From: Megalonaias nervosa
Taxonomy: Eukaryota; Mollusca; Bivalvia; Unionida; Unionidae
Assembly: GCA_016617855.1 (NCBI GenBank)
Contig: JAECUM010004888.1
Location: forward strand, 1 to 64,000
Length of the DNA: 64,000 bases
Reading direction: 5' to 3'
Shown: piece by piece, positions 24,461-40,600 of the stretch
How the letters are laid out: every line of letters begins with the position of its first letter
How positions within the stretch are numbered: the stretch's first letter is position 1
The notes under the pieces: model-generated
Database searches by the model: none
What the model saw: only the letters and a program-made list of their open reading frames with translations
What the model was told of the DNA's origin: nothing
Program-made: the position numbers and the translations under genes

Positions 24461-27400
24461 TATAGTGCCTTCAGGGCATGACTATACGTATAAATTATAT
24501 TAAACAACAATAATAACTCTTTTAACAAAATGTCACACTTTATACTATCTATTGTATCATAAAATCTGCTACCTTTCTTCTGGTACTTTCTCACTCTTTT
24601 CACTTGATCATATTCATAACTGCACTCCTTTTTGCCATCATCCAATTTCTGTTCTGGTGGCAATGCACAACTTGCAAGGACTTCACACATCTTAATGTTT
24701 CTCAACAAATATCTAAAGCCTGTTGTCTAGTTTAATTGTGCATTATTCCTTAAGTTGGCCAACATGACATTTCCCAATCTGCCAAGTAATGGCACTAGCC
24801 TGATACCCTTATTTTAACATCAGTATTGAAAATCAGTGCACTTGGCCAGGGGGCCAGGCCTGTTCAGTGTACATCATGACTGTTTTGACAATGAGTAATC
24901 TTATTTACTTTACGTCTATAAGAACACATAGCCATTTCCTGCTCCAGACAACACAAGACCACTTGTTAACTTAATGCAGTGACTGGCAGGAATGTTTACA
25001 GATCCAATGGATTTGTGAGGGCTGGTTTTTAGTGATCACTGCCAAAGCTGCTGACTTTAGATCTACAGATCAGCATAAATTTCAAGCCCTGGATATGTAT
25101 TGAGCTATTTAAGAAATATATCACAAGAAAAATGATTTGAAAAATCTACTGCAAACCTACATCCTATTAGGAAGTCAGAGTTTGAAAGCTCTATCATGGA
25201 CAGTACACAAGTTTTTGCATTAACAAAAGCCTTCAATTTATGCCCACAACAATATCATTTAGTGAGATATTTTGATCCTTTGACCCTTGCCCTTGGGCTT
25301 TAGGTGCAAGTGAAAGCACTACAATTCATTCCACATTAAACACTCCCAGGACCTTTGATTCAAGACCCATGATGACCTTTTCTGTCAACATCACATTTTT
25401 CTCACCATGCTGACCAACCCACTCACCCACTCCTGGGCAACAAAGGCAAACTGTGAATAACATGTTACATACAAGAAATATATTTTTAATTTATGAACAG
25501 TATGAAAATGAAAAGCATGAGGAGCAAAGAAGAAAGAACATTCTATGAACTTTTTCTTATCTTTAATCCTACAATGGGATTTCTGGGTTGCAGAAAATTT
25601 TGAAAACCTTACTGCAGATTTATGTCCTATAGGGAAGTCACAGGCCAAGTTTGACTACTGTATCATGAATGGTAAAAACTATTTTGGATTTATATGAAAA
25701 TTGACAGATGGATGGACCAATGTACATATGTACACATGGACACGACAAGAAACAAAAAATGCCTCTTTTGACAAGCGAATATAATAAACACAGAACACAA
25801 ATGCCCCCAAACAACACCCAAGAAACTGACTTAAATGCACAGCTGTAACCAAAGCAGTGTTTCCCTTTACCCTAATTTGTGCATAAGAGACCCTCAAATT
25901 TTTAAAATGATCCTCACCCACAGTTTTAACACCAAGGTTTGAGTTTTATTCTATCAGACCACCAGTTCTCATACAAGGGGGATTTTTGACTCTCAGTTTT
26001 CACCACTAGGGGATACACTGCAAGGTCTGATGGATGAACAACAGCTGGATGGAGTAAGGTAATACTATATGCTCTACAACTTTTGTGGTGGCCCTGAGTG
26101 GCCTAGTGGTCTAAAGCGCTCACCATTACGGATCACTGCCATCTCACCTCTGGGCTCGGTCAATGTGGATATGTGAGAAAGCTTGCCAGTAGCTTCTCAT
26201 GGGTCAAGTCAATGGTTCTTTCCAGGGCTTGTCCTGGGTTCTTCCACCACCATTTATACTGGCTACCATGTATAGCCTATCTTGTGCTGAAAAAATGGAG
26301 TTAAACCCTACAACAACACAACTACAACAACTGTTGTGCTGGGTCATAAAAAAACAATTACTCATCTATTCTGGATACTCCACAAGACACGAACAAACAA
26401 ATCTTACTCACAATTTCTTCACATATATTTTTAGCATATTTAATAAGGACACACACCTTTCCTGTGGTCTGTCCATGAAGCCCAAACACATGTCTTATTT
26501 CATCCTCACTAGCAGCATTGGGTTTATCTATTTTGTTACCAAGGACCAGAACTGGAGCATTGGCTACCTGTTCATCTGTCAGCAAACTCTGGAAAAGAGT
26601 AAACAGGCCTCTCTTAGAAGGAGACTAATACTAGCATTACTGCACGAAAACCAGTTTTAAAAATCTACCTGTCAAACGAAAGCACTGCTGTTGGAACACA
26701 TCTATATAGCTTTAAATTTACAGATTTTATGTAAAGCAGTGTAGTTCAACTCAGTCTGCATACACCATAGCTGCCAACCCCTGAATACAAATATACTGAC
26801 TGCTTATGACAAAAATACTGATTTTCAAGAACAAATACTGACTTTTAAAATTTTAATGCACATGTAACTATTTACAACATATACAACCATCAGTAAAGTA
26901 GGACAGTGCCTTACATAATTATTTAATATCAAAGATGCATGTGTTGCACACTTGCACCTTCTGGACGGGCACCCTGTTCCATTCGGGTGCCCATTCAGAA
27001 TGTGCAGGAGTGCAACACACTCAGACACAAACTGTGTATAGCAGCCTTTTCCACACCTTGTTTTTTTTTCAATCACTATCAATTCCAACGTACCATCATA
27101 ATCCTTGCGATTTTACTGTCTGGAAAACGTGTGCAAAATATATCGCCAGCAACACTAGTAACTGAAAGAGGAAGGTTCATTTCTAAAAGAAATTTAATAA
27201 AATGAATTTCAATCAAATTACATCAAGGTTCTCTCTGGTATTTATATACGTCCAAGTTCAGGCTGAGCTGCGTATGATGAAGCAGCAAGCTGATGTTTAT
27301 TAGCTTTTCATGCTCATGTGCGCCTCCATACCCAATAGCGAAATCACATTACACAATTTGCAAAATGTAAAGTTTTCTCCTTTACTAGATGGTTTCACAA

Positions 27401-28562
27401 ATCTAAACAAGACGGCACAATTGTCCTTCCAGTTCTGTTGTCTTGTCTTTCCTGGAGAAAATTCTGAATATTCTGCTTTCCTATTCAACATGATTAGAAG
27501 CTGAATATTATGAAGATGAGATACAGTGACAGCGGTAACTGTTTGCGAAATCCAATATGGCGGATAAAGACAGGCATGGTAGCCTCAATTTTGAATGAAC
27601 CAATCATATTGTAGAACTGTATTCTTATATACATGCAATACATTTCTATCAGAATGGAACCGAGTGCACATTCTAAACTGAAAACTGCAAGGATTTTTTT
27701 TGTTTTTTTTTTAAATTAAAAAACGTATTTTTTGCAAAAAAAATTGTACACCCGTATTCAGGTAAAAAATACGGGACAAATACGGAAAAAACAGGACACT
27801 TGGCAGCTATGATACACATGGTTTCTTGACAGTACAGGCAAGAATATGGTAAATAAGAACCTGTAACAAATTCTCATCATTGCCATTCCAATGCTGTACA
27901 TAGGTAACGGTGAGCTACTCTTGGTTTAATGGTTTAATAACCTTCAGGGTGCATATGGGTATCAAGTATCATGACAAAAACTGGTATCTTAGACAAAATT
28001 GAACCCAACGGCAAACACTTCGGTATTAAAAAAAAATGCCAGGATCAACTGTAATAACAATCTGGACTACTATGCCAGACATGTGAAACAAAGTATCATG
28101 TTTTTTTGTTTTTGTTTTTGTTTTTTTGCAGGCAAGATGTTTCCTAGATTTAAAGTTTTTGCCTGCAAATATTTCCATTACCGTCATCTGTGACCTTGAC
28201 TTTGAAAACCATTAGGAATCTTCCAAGCCCTCATTTTAAGATGATCTACCGATTCAGACAGGAAATACAACTATGCCACAATTCTATTAATTTATTGTCT
28301 TTTTTAAACTCAAACCTGCCAGTGGCCTACTCCATATTGCAACCAAACCTTTTACAAAGGTTTGGTTCAGAAAGTCCCTTTGCTTTTTAAGTTTGTGATA
28401 TATTCTGTATTGGATTTTTTATGCCTAAAAAGCCATTTTCTGCAAGTCCCTTTAGGATATTTATAGACAGGTTTGACTACATTTATTTTATGCTTTTACA
28501 ACTGCTTGAACTGTCAACAGTAAACAATGTGTGTTGCTAGAACTTATATATCTCTATCTCTA

Positions 28563-28608
<46 letters not shown>

Positions 28609-31600
28609 TATAATATAATCAGCATAATATAATCAGCACTGAAGTAAATAACTTATCATTTATGCAATGGACCAGCTAAGAATACTGTCAATCAAATAAG
28701 AATATATATCTTAGAAACTCTAACCTCATGTACAAATTGTTATTAAGAATGGCCTTCAGAATTCCCTATGGTCAAAGAACAAAAAACAAATTTGAATTCA
28801 ACTTTTGATGGTCTTTGTCAAGTAATAATTCCAAAATTCCAAAACCACAAGCATAATTATTTCAGAAATATTTTTATATTTTGGTCCATTAATTTGGAAT
28901 ATTTTACATAATGATGCAAAAGAAACACCTTCACCAAATGCTTTTCACAAAAAAATAATGAAATGACTATATGGTTAATAAGTATAATTTTTTGTACTGT
29001 CATATTTCCTTACCATTTTTTATTTTCCTTACAATATTTTAGTCATGTTTTCTTTTAACTTTTCTTCAATTTCTTTGTTTATGAAATAATATTCAAATAA
29101 CTGCATTATGATGAATTTTAATACATTTACTTGTAAATATTTGCATATAATAGCTGTACTCAAGGGAGATTAGTTTTGTAAACTAATTGGGTTACTCTCT
29201 GAAAATAAAGACTTTATAATTTTAATTATTATTAGAAATACTACAGAAAATAGGAAACTTTAGTATGCTTTTATTTTCAACATTTCTGCATAATTATGAA
29301 CATTTAATATGCAATTTTCTTTTCTTTTCTTTATTTTAAATCAGTAAAATAATAAAATAAAATAAAACACAGACAAACAGTCATACATATAATTATATTG
29401 TTATAAAGGATATACAATTTATCAATTTAAAAAAATAAATATTTTATACAATTTTATATAGTGCTTTGGTATTAAGGCCATTAGGATACAAAGTATCTAA
29501 TTTATGAATCCAGTAAGTTTCTTTTATGAGTCTATTCATGTCTCCATGCACGATATCTATTGGCATGAAAGAAAAATCGAGTAAAGAGTGATTATTGGTA
29601 TTAAAATGTGCTGAAATATTAGAGGAAAACTGAAAATCTCTGTAAAATTTTTTTATGAAAGTGATGATTATTCATTCTCTTAGAAACTTGTTCCAGTGTT
29701 TGTCCAACATACTGCATATTACATTTTTTACAGATTATCAAATAAATCACATCAGTTGATACGCAGTTAGTGTTATAACATAGAGAAAATACCTCTTTTG
29801 TATTAGCGCTACTGAAAGAAGTACTTTCTCTTACGTTTGCACATTGAGAATACCTGTGTCTATTACATATAGCACAATTTATTTTAAATCAGAAATTTGT
29901 GAAATTTTCCCCATTAATAGTAAGTGGCTTACATCTAACTCTGCCTTTGCCTCCATGAACCTTTCCCTATCCCAGACATCTATTAGAAAGACAATGCCAT
30001 CAACAGCTGGAAAGTAATCCTTCCAAACTCTTCTGGCTGCAAGAAAGAAATAACAATCATAATGGCATTTTATATCCTTTAACTGGAGTTTGGTGTGAAT
30101 CATAATATTTTAGCACTGTCTAATTTCCATGAATTCAGTCCATTTAGAATACACAGAAGGTATAATGTATGATGTTGCTGTTACTGGTGTATGTACATGA
30201 AATCAGTCAGACAAAGTATAAATGTAATCAACACTCAATTTTACAAAAATAGAGAGAAAAGAAAAATGAGTTACTGAGATACAAAACAAGAGTCCCTTGC
30301 AAGAACTGACACTACTGAAATAAAAGAATTCCAGGAATTCAAGACCATTTCTTTTAACTATAGAGTGCTGAAACCATCTCTGATATTCTTCAGTGCAGTG
30401 ATAAGACTTTCAAATTAGCTGCTGTGGTGCAAATAATGGATGTCGGATTGGCACCATTTTAATATAGCACAAAACAGACATCATTTGAAGACTTCTGATG
30501 AAAACCTTATGTCATAATGATCATTCATTATGAGGCATGAATGACTACATGATTTTTAAGACATCCACTGTGGCAGTCATATTGGATAGATGGCTAGCAC
30601 CATTTTACTTTAGGACCGAGTAGGAATCATTAAAAGTCTAACAGTGAAAACCCATTGTTGATATGAGCATCCTTTTATAAGGAGTAAGATGGTTGCTATA
30701 TTGGAATCAGATCTGCGCCACGTTCATTTAAGACCAATTATATTATGATAAGAAGTCTTTATGTAAAAAGCCCATGTAAATATGACCACCCATTCAGAAG
30801 GAGTAGGAATAACAAGATTTATTTCCAAGACAGGTGTTTATACAGGACTAACCAGATCATGGGATGAATATAATGTGTAAAGTTTCATGGCAATCTACAA
30901 AGTTGATTAGGAGAAGTAGTGATAATACATCTGTGCCAATGGAAGAAGGGACGTCTGATGACAGACGACAGACGTCTGATGACAGATGACAGACAACAGG
31001 CCTATGACTGGTAGTGCCCAAATCCCACCCACAAAGAAACTTTTCCATAATATACACATTACTGATTTTTAATTTCTATTAGGCTGTGATGAGGATGATT
31101 AATTTTAATTTTACACTGAAAATATTGTTATTACCTTGTTCATGACCACCTAAGTCAAATGTTGTGAATTTCATTCCACCCATTGTCAGCTCTTCTGATG
31201 CTGTAAAATATGAAAATGAGGTCAGAAATAAAATTTAAGTAAATGCAAAGTTTTTACTCATAAACTTGGATTCCTTTGCCAACAGAAGCACATTTAAATA
31301 GACTAGAATAGAGAAAAATATCAGAGCAACTCATGCCTGAAAATTAGGTCACTGTGACCTATTTTTGGTATTGCTGAATTATGGTCCTTCTGACGTATTA
31401 ACATAACAATTTTCTTGCATAGGTACAGTAAAGTCCAAGATAAAGGCAGTGAAACAACAGATAACTGAAAATAACAAAGTCACCTGGTCATGAAATTAGG
31501 CAATAGTAACTTAGTTCGAGTATGGCCGAGTTACCATCCTTGTGATGCACATACATGCCAAGTTTAATGAATAATTTGAATACGGTAAATAATTCCTCTA

Positions 31601-34600
31601 AATTTTAACTGAACACAACAAAAAATGATTCCATCACAGACTTATCTTAAGATAGGAATGAATAATTTTGACTATTAGAACATTATATATAAACCTAAGA
31701 TGCAATAAGATGACCAGGATGTAGGTTATTAGTATGGTTCCAGAACTTCCTAAGGTCAAAAAGCCATGCCAACATGTTTACAAATATTATCTTCAAGTAC
31801 AATCTGCAGCCATGGACAAAAGTTGGCTAACTAAACATTTTTTTCTTTTACAAATGAACATTGGCTTAAACAAAACCTACAATCATGGATAAAAGTTAAG
31901 CACACAACATAGATATAAAAAACACTGGTCATAAAATGTTATGGACACAAAAATTTTGAGCAGAGTAGAAGAGCATGTACTTGTATTGAGATGCTTTATG
32001 AAAGAAAGGCCAATCTTAGGCTATATGTGTTTCACCAATATTAAGCAGGAAACAGTTTTGAGAATATTCACACACACACACACACAATAGTTCCTCTTTG
32101 TTTCTAATTATGCAGATACAACAATGGTGGTTTCCAAGATAATAAACGGGTCAGTATTTTTGCAAAAGACTATTCTTTAAAGTGGTTTTTTTTACTGTCA
32201 CCTACTCTGTTTTGATCACAGAATGGCTACAATAATATAGTAATTCAGCAACATGAATGACAAGTCAGGTGGGTGCTAATGTTGACATGATTTGCTTAAA
32301 ATTCTGCCTTTGTGGCTTCTAATTTAACCCAAGTCAATGGTGACAATGGGGATGAAGGTGAGTGTGGAGGATTAGCAATTACAAACCTGTGCTAATGGAA
32401 AACTGAAAACATACCATCCCATAAACTCTCTAGTATATAACCAGTAGAGCTAAAAAAATGAAGAAGTAGTTTCTTACTGGTGATATTTGGAAGTGTTCAT
32501 GAATTTTTATTGAATAATATGAAATGTGCTATTGGTCAATAAAAATAGCCAGATTTCTGCAGGCTGAAATGTTACAAATATCAAATACTGCATGTGCTGA
32601 AAAGTTAAATTGAGCCCTGCAATGGGTATGGCAGGCATTACTTTTCAAGTTAATAAAATCCTAAGTGCTCACTCAATAAAACCACAGTAACAATAAAGGT
32701 AAAATTACCCAACATGCAATTAGCCCCATGTTAACCTCGCTAAGAAGATCAGCTGCAGAGTTTATGGATTAATATTTAGATAGTGGGTATCTCCCCATCA
32801 AGGAAAGAAATGTTCTAAGAAATGAAGAAAACACTGAATGAAGATTTCCTGTCTTTGCTAAACTAGGTGAAACAAAATGTAATTCTTGTTAAGTCGTCCT
32901 TATGACCATAGATGTACAATTCTCTGATTGCTACTTTTTGGTTTAGTTCTACTCAGCAAGTGGTGGAATGGGGTTGATAGATGCGATCATGTACAATTCC
33001 TAGGCACTATTATAAACAACCAATCTGGTTTTTATTGTTGTAGTAGATGTTATTGTTGATAATTTCTGCAACATTCATTTCACCAGTAAAATTTTATAAA
33101 TGAAAATTATATCCCATCCAAGTTGTGTAGTATACTCTGAGCAAAAAACAAAAAGTTTGGTCATCCCCTTCCCACCACTAAATCTTACTTAAGTGAGTGC
33201 TGGTCTAGGAATTTTACTTTATCTGTCCACCCAAGTAAGAAATTAAACAATATGAATCTTCACTTTTATCTGTATTTGAAACAAGTAAAGAAAAAGATTT
33301 GGATTATTCCTTCGTTCATACAGTATTTGAAATGTTTCAACAACAATAAGCATCTAGTGCTAACTGTGTCTACAGCAAGTACATAATACAAGATAAACTT
33401 CTGAATTACATTTTAGCTTGCTGACATTAAAGGAATTAAACTATAACAAACTTACTGACATATTATTTTCTTTGAAGAAAGTGTGTTACATTGGTTATCG
33501 GCATTATCATTTAAAAACACTTCATAGTCTTGACCCTTGAAGAATTCGCTATTGGAAGTTCACTTAATTATGAGTCTTAGCTTTATGTCTTTTCTTACAC
33601 CAATTACTGAACATTCTGTTCCATTTTTGTTCTAACTGTGAATGATCCTTTTAAACAATTAACGGGATCAATAGTGTGATGAATAGGCTGTCAGGGAGGG
33701 TGTTCCATTACACCACTCCCTCGATAACTTGTGCCCAGATAACTCACAAATCCACTTATAATGTGGGGACAGGTATAGATCTCATTTTCTAAATATAATG
33801 CCAAAACTTAAAATGACTGAACTGATACTCGGAGACTTGCTCAAGGATAAGAAGCAGCTTTACTATTACTTGCAATGAAATCACAGCATCAATATTTCAT
33901 TAATAACTTAAAAAATGTAAGTTTCAACAATGATGGTTTTTGTATGAAACAAATATCTCTACCTTTTGAACAACGGAAGTTTGTTTTGTTGTGCAAAAAG
34001 CAGTAACAAAATACACAATCCTTTGCAGGTACAGAATGAGTCACACATGTATATGATGTGCTAAAATCTTTTGGAGTTGTTATTCAGAATCTATCAGAGA
34101 TTGGTTATCTTGAAAAAAAAGGTAATTCATACCGAAAAGTGAACAATTTCATTTGAAAAAGCTGTTTATTTAAAAATCTTCCCAATGCAGTTATAAAACG
34201 AGTATGCAGCCATTAAACAGCACTGCTACCCCACCCCCCAACCCCTTCCTCTGTCTCCTTAATCATCAACATCTAGCCTGGATGGCACCCCCTTCTTCAT
34301 TTTTATCAGGTCCCTCAGTAACTTGCTCCCTGCTTACAGTGCGTTCTATGTTTCTGGACTGTGCTGTGTGCAAATTCCCGAGGGAGAGGTATATCTTGCA
34401 ACCATCAGCACAGCATGACTTTACCAAGAGGATTTTGACTTCAACAGTCAAGAGATATGGTGAAGTGAAGAAAAGATAGATATCAATTATTCAAATTCAA
34501 AGAATGTAATGAGCTTTGGCAAGAAAACTTTATATAATGTAGGAAAAAAAATTACTATTTAAATATATATACTTTCTTCTATTTTTTTTACGCAACTGTT

Positions 34601-37600
34601 ATGATAATAATGCACATTTCTGAAAACAATACGTGACGCTACCATGCACATACTAAGATGCATCAAAAAATGCCGGGGAAACAACTGAAACAACTGATGA
34701 CTTTTTCATTGAAAAATGCCCAAAAATAATAAATAAAAGTGATACTATCCAAATTAAAATTTTCTACAGCAGCCTGGCTTCCCTACCTTCATCCTGTCCA
34801 CCAACAGAACTCAATAAAATGAACTTTTATAAACAAGCTTGAGTGGAAATAAAGTCAGCTTAATTGGCATCAAAGCTTTCTATAAAATGGTATGGCAAGT
34901 TATGCCGTCAAAGTCAAGATTCAAAATTAGAAGACTATACATGCAGTGCTGACTTTGTGCGATAGGTTTGGGTTGCTATTTAAAATACTTTATCAGAAAA
35001 TAACACATCAGCATGCAAAGTGATGGTAGCTGACTCGCAAAGGAGTAAATCACCCGCAGTTAAATTTGAGTCAATATAAAACTTGTGAGAAATTCTAACT
35101 TATGTACATTAAGTCCAAGTATTCTGCACAGGAAATCCATCATAAAACCTCTGATTATTTTCTGAAATAATGGCAGATAGGAATGTTCATTAAATGTGGA
35201 AAGAATGCTGTTGACATCACAACAAGACTGGACTGAAAATTAAGGCTTTGGTTTTGGTCTTTGTTGGTTTTAATGGCACTTTAACACCATGGCTATATCA
35301 TCCAAGGATCTGGAAGCCAATACATTTCCCAAGGACATGCCGAGGCAGTCAACCTGGCCTGGCTTGGGTGGATATTAAACATGTGACCCTTGAATTACAA
35401 ATCCTATGCTCTACCAACTGTACTAACATAGATCTCAAATTAATTTACCCATAATTAAGACATCTTGAGATGTCAATACAAGGTACACATGTGATACAAA
35501 GATTGTTTTCTTGTCTTATTTTCTCCCAAGATGATTAATACAGTCCCATTTGGAATAAAATAGTTGGGTAGTGCTTATATAGTATGGTTATTGCTGTTTG
35601 CTACTTAACTGGGATCACTATTTGCATTTATAATAGCTGTTTACTCAACTGGTAAAGAGACCTTTTAAGCCAACATCTTGCATTGTTTAATCAACCTGAT
35701 CAGGGATTAGGAATCAGGAATCATAAAGGGTTCATTACCTGGTCATGCAGGTTGAACAAACAAACCAAGTCCACAGATAAAGTTCCCAGCTTAATACAAG
35801 TGTCACAAAAGTTTCATCATTTAAAGAAAATAATTAGTTCTAAAAATAATTTAGGGTGTCCCAACATTATATGTAAATACTATATTGACATTCACTATAA
35901 TACATTCCACAATGTGAAATTAGAAAAAAGAAAAACCAATGAAAACAACATAAAGCATGCATATACAATGTAATAATAATTGTTTTAAAAAAAAGAAATG
36001 ACAAAAAAATCTTTGCTAATCAAAATCTTTCAAGCTGTATTTACAAAAATTTAGATGGTCATCAGCCCTGTATCCCCAAAATATCTGACTTGTAAAATTT
36101 TAACATGAAAACTTTGTTACAGAATCATTACACTAACTTGAAATGCAGCCAGCAAAGTGATACCTACATCACCATTTGCTAAGATAGACAAAACAAAATT
36201 TAATTCTTATGAGCTTGCAAGCCTCTCTCTGTGATGTTAAAATGAATGCATGTGCTGACAGAACGTTAATAACATTATATTCTTACTTGGATGTAGTGTT
36301 GGGACATGCTGTGCCATTCTGTCATCTTTGAGCATGTGCAGTAGTGTTGTCTTACCAGCATTGTCTAGGCCAAGAAACACCAGCTTACCTGACTTTTTAT
36401 ACAGACCTACAACAGACAAGCAAAACATGCAGCAGCCTTTTGTCAAAAGTACAAATCATGCATTGTTAATTGGTGTTTTGGGGTGGATGTTCTCATTATG
36501 CTGAAACAAATACAAAAATTATACATTTAAGGCTGAAAAATTTCTTTTTTTCTAGAACAAAGGTTGTACTAAAAATCTTCCTTTTCTGATGCCTCATTAT
36601 GATCAGCAAAATACATCAAATGCTGTTGACACTGTACGATTGATGCTATAAGAAAAACACTCTGAATTATAAAATTGGTACCTCTATCCATACAGTGAAT
36701 AATCAAAATACACTCAACAACGTTGGTATGCCTGAATTACAAATCAATAATACTGTCAATTCATTTGTATACACATACATGGGGTAACAATCTTTGCAGA
36801 TTTTTGATCCTTTGAACCAAAGACACCATCTAAACTCCAACTTTTGTGACAAGACAAGTAACAGAGTCTGAGAAAATAACCGAAGCACAAACACTATTCT
36901 AGAGAAACTGAGATAAAGGCAAAAGTTAAACAAAATTAGTGGACTGTAATATACAGGTCACAGACAGCTAGTTTTCACTGATGACTATAGTACTCTTTAT
37001 GATTTTATGGTTTTCTGGGGTTTAACACTATTTTTCAGCATATGATAGGTTATACATAGTGGCCAGTATATTTGGTGGTGGAAGACCCCAGGAAGAACCA
37101 CCGACTCAGGAAGCTATTGGCAACCTTTCCCACATACCCATGTTGGTTAAGCCAAGACCCGAACTCAGAGAGACTGAAGTGAGATGTGTTTGTGATCTGT
37201 AAAGGCAAGCACCTTAGACCACCTGGCTACTTGGGGCCATTGCTTATGATGTAATTATATACCAAGTAATGTGAATCCATAGAAAATGGTGCCTCAGAAA
37301 AATCAGATAATTGTAAAGGTTAAGCTTTAACCAAAATCACAGAAATGTGAAATTACAGATCACAGTGACCTAACTGTAACAGAACCATACAGTACTCTAC
37401 ATGATACAGCTAAATACCAAATGAAGTTGCTCTGTAAGTAATAGTGTCTGAGAAAATTATCAAAATTAAGTTCCTAACCTAGCAAAATCAGGCTAAAGGC
37501 AATGGTTAACCAAAATCACCTTGAAATATAGGTCTAATGACTTAATTTTTACTGATGGCTACAGTACTCCTCATGACACAATTAATATAACTCCATAAGA

Positions 37601-40600
37601 AACAGTGTCTGAAAAAACCTTAATGAAAAGGTCACAGTAATCTATTTTAAGTGAATGGTGTGACTTATCACAACACAATACCAATGGTTGTCATACTACC
37701 AACATCAAAGAAAATGACCCACATGCAAACATAACCCATAACCTTGAGAAACTGCAATAAATTCAAAGGTTAACCAAAAATCACCAACTATAATATAGAT
37801 CACATTAATATAGTTTTCACTGAAGGCAACTGTACTGTCATGAGACAATTACATAACCATTTTTGTGACTTTACAGGCAACATTAACTAGGAATCCTGTA
37901 AAATGAAAAGGTTAACAACAAAAAATTCATTGACCATGAAATACAGATCAGTGAGCTAGTTCCTGCTAATTAATGTAGGACTCCTCATGATGTAATAACA
38001 TTCCACATATATGATTCTATTGGGGATACACCTAGAACAGGGGACAAGAGCTAACCACAAAAGTTAGACCATGAAATATAGGTCACTTTTCACATGTACC
38101 ATCCTAGCTCTACAGTGTTCAGAAAATGACCTAACACAAACCCTAATCCAGAGGAATGAAGCTAAAGCCAACAAAAGGCCCAGGTGGCCCTAATATTGCC
38201 CTGCAGGTTTACATAACTTAACAGTTTCACTGAACAGGCTCATATAGAATTGAATGACTATATCCAATTTAAACTCTCCCCCAAACTTTACAGCATGTTG
38301 ATTTAATTATATTAGTATACAGTAATATGATAAAATTTTGTTTTAAAGATGAAGGCATAATTAATATGCAGTCTTTTGCTCAAAATTGAGGCAATCCAAA
38401 ATCTAGATGATAATAAATTCAACAGATAAAAAATATGGTTTCGAGAGTGATAATTTGATGAGCCAATCATATTGAAATCACCTCATAAATAGGCAAAGAT
38501 CTTGTTACTTGAAAAAGATCCATGATATTGATGACAAAAGAAAAAATTCCAAGTTAGAATAAAATCAATCACAAATATGGCTTCCAAAGTGGTGGTGGTT
38601 GTTGTTGTTTTAGGGTTTAATGCCATTTTGCAGTATAAGACAAGCTATACATGGCAGCCAGTATAAATGGTGGAGGAAGAACCTGGGAAAACCCCCGAAA
38701 GAACCACCAACCCTCGAGAAGCTACTGGCAAGCTTTCTCACATACCCACACTGGCTGAACCTGAGACTCAAACCCACGCAGTCAGAGGTGAGATGGCAAT
38801 GATCTGTAATGGCAAGCATTTTAGACCAATCAGCCACTCATGGCCCCCCTCCAAAGTGGTAACTTGATCAGCCGATCATATATAAGATCAAGTATTTAAA
38901 ATGCATGCATCTCTATCATTACAGAACTTGTACAAGATCTTAATGACAAAAGCATATTCTCCAAGTATGATCAGAATAGGATCAGAAATATGGCATCCAG
39001 AGTGATACAAGCAGAGTCAATCTGATGCAGGATCACCTCTTTATATGCATAGATCTTGCTCATCATCAAAATGCATCCAAGATTATGATGATGTACCTAA
39101 GCCTACACTTCACATTTGATCAAAATCAGATCAGAAATCTGTCCTCTAGAGTGGTAAAAATGTCAGCCACTCAGATGCAAAATAATCTGATCAGTATGCA
39201 TAGATCTTCTACATTATCAAACCTAATAAAGATCTTGAAAGAGCATACACTTCAAGTTAGTTCAAAATCAGAACTGAAATATGGCTTCCAGAGAAGTAAC
39301 AAGTTCAGCAAGATTACCTCATTAATGTGTTGATCTCACTCATTATCAAATCAATCAATGATCTTGATTACACAAGTCCATATTTCAAGTCTGAACAAAA
39401 ATAGATCTGAAATACAGCCTTGCAAGTTGTAACAAGCTCAGTCAATATGCAAAAATTACACCATTTATATTTGTGTATCGCAAGCTTGATCAAAACCAGA
39501 TCTGAAACATGGCTTCCACTGGAGTAACAATAACAGTCAATTAGATGCAGGATCACATTATTAGTATGCATGGATCTCACTCAATGTCAGAGGAGTTCTT
39601 AATGATATAAGCATATATGTACGGTATATTCTAAGTTTTATCAAACTCAGATCAGAAATATGGCTTCCAGCATGTTAAAAAGATCAATCAGATGTAAGAT
39701 CACCTCATTAGTATGCACTGATCTTGCTCATTATCATACTCATCCCAGATCTTAAACATATATGCACATATTCCAAATTTGATTAAAAAGGGATCAGAAA
39801 TAGTCTTTTGAGTGGTAGCAAAGTTAGCCAATCAGGTGCAAGATCACCTCCTTAGTATGCATGGATCTCACTCATTAATGAGCTTGTCCAAGATTTTGAT
39901 GTTAAAGACACATATTGAAAGAAACACACAACATACTACAATTGGCATGTACAGAGAAATAAAATTAGCTCAACTTGGCTTTATGGCCTGGTGTTTTAAA
40001 AGTCAAAGTTATTGAACTTAGGTCATACTGACATAATAATCACTGATGCATGTATTATTCTTGATGATTCATTCATGCGACTCCAAAGCTTAGTGACCTC
40101 ATTGTAACTGACTGCTGTAGTACTCCTTGAATTGCATACCAGGTTTTGTGATTCTAAAGGCAATATGGTACATATACCTGAAAAAAGTGAGTAAAACCCA
40201 AAGGTTAGCCTAAAATCAATTGACCAACAAACAGACATCACAGTGACCTAATTTTCTCTAAAAGATTTACTACTCTATATGATGCAAGTGAACACCAACT
40301 TATGTGACTCTACTAGTTTTTATTGTTGTTGTAGGGTTTAAAGCCATTTTTCAGCACCTGATAGGCTATAAATGGTGGCCAGTACAAATGGTGGAGGAAG
40401 AACCTGGGAAAACCCCAGAAAGAACCACTGACCCACGAGAAGCTACTGGCAAGCTTCCTCACATACCCACATTGGCTTGACTCTACTAGTAAAAGCATCT
40501 GAGAAAATCACCAAAATTCAAATCCTACCAAGCTAAGGTTGAACCAAAATCACTAAACCATGAAATATACATTAACTTCCACTGACCAAGTTACACTGAG

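Larger units (their letters stand above)
20431..26456 (-). other. SAR1 intron 5 (6.0 kb)
   Basis: Runs from donor GTGTGT at 26456 to acceptor CAG at 20431. It holds a 39-bp minisatellite, two composite-repeat copies, two SINE-A copies and a TA microsatellite, each listed separately. 24450-26080 has nothing recognised. Confidence 0.9.

Noticed and set aside
24289..24708. 139-codon minus-strand open frame
   Set aside because: Its middle is only a translated TA/CA microsatellite (IYIYIY), and the flanks match nothing recognised.
26199..26660. 153-codon plus-strand open frame
   Set aside because: It is a SINE tail plus the antisense of SAR1 exon 5; the opposite strand carries the conserved protein.
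36237..36446. Open frame extending SAR1 exon 2b in both directions as a separate small gene
   Set aside because: Residues outside 36287-36406 are intronic; the GT-AG boundaries and SAR1 similarity end exactly at those points.
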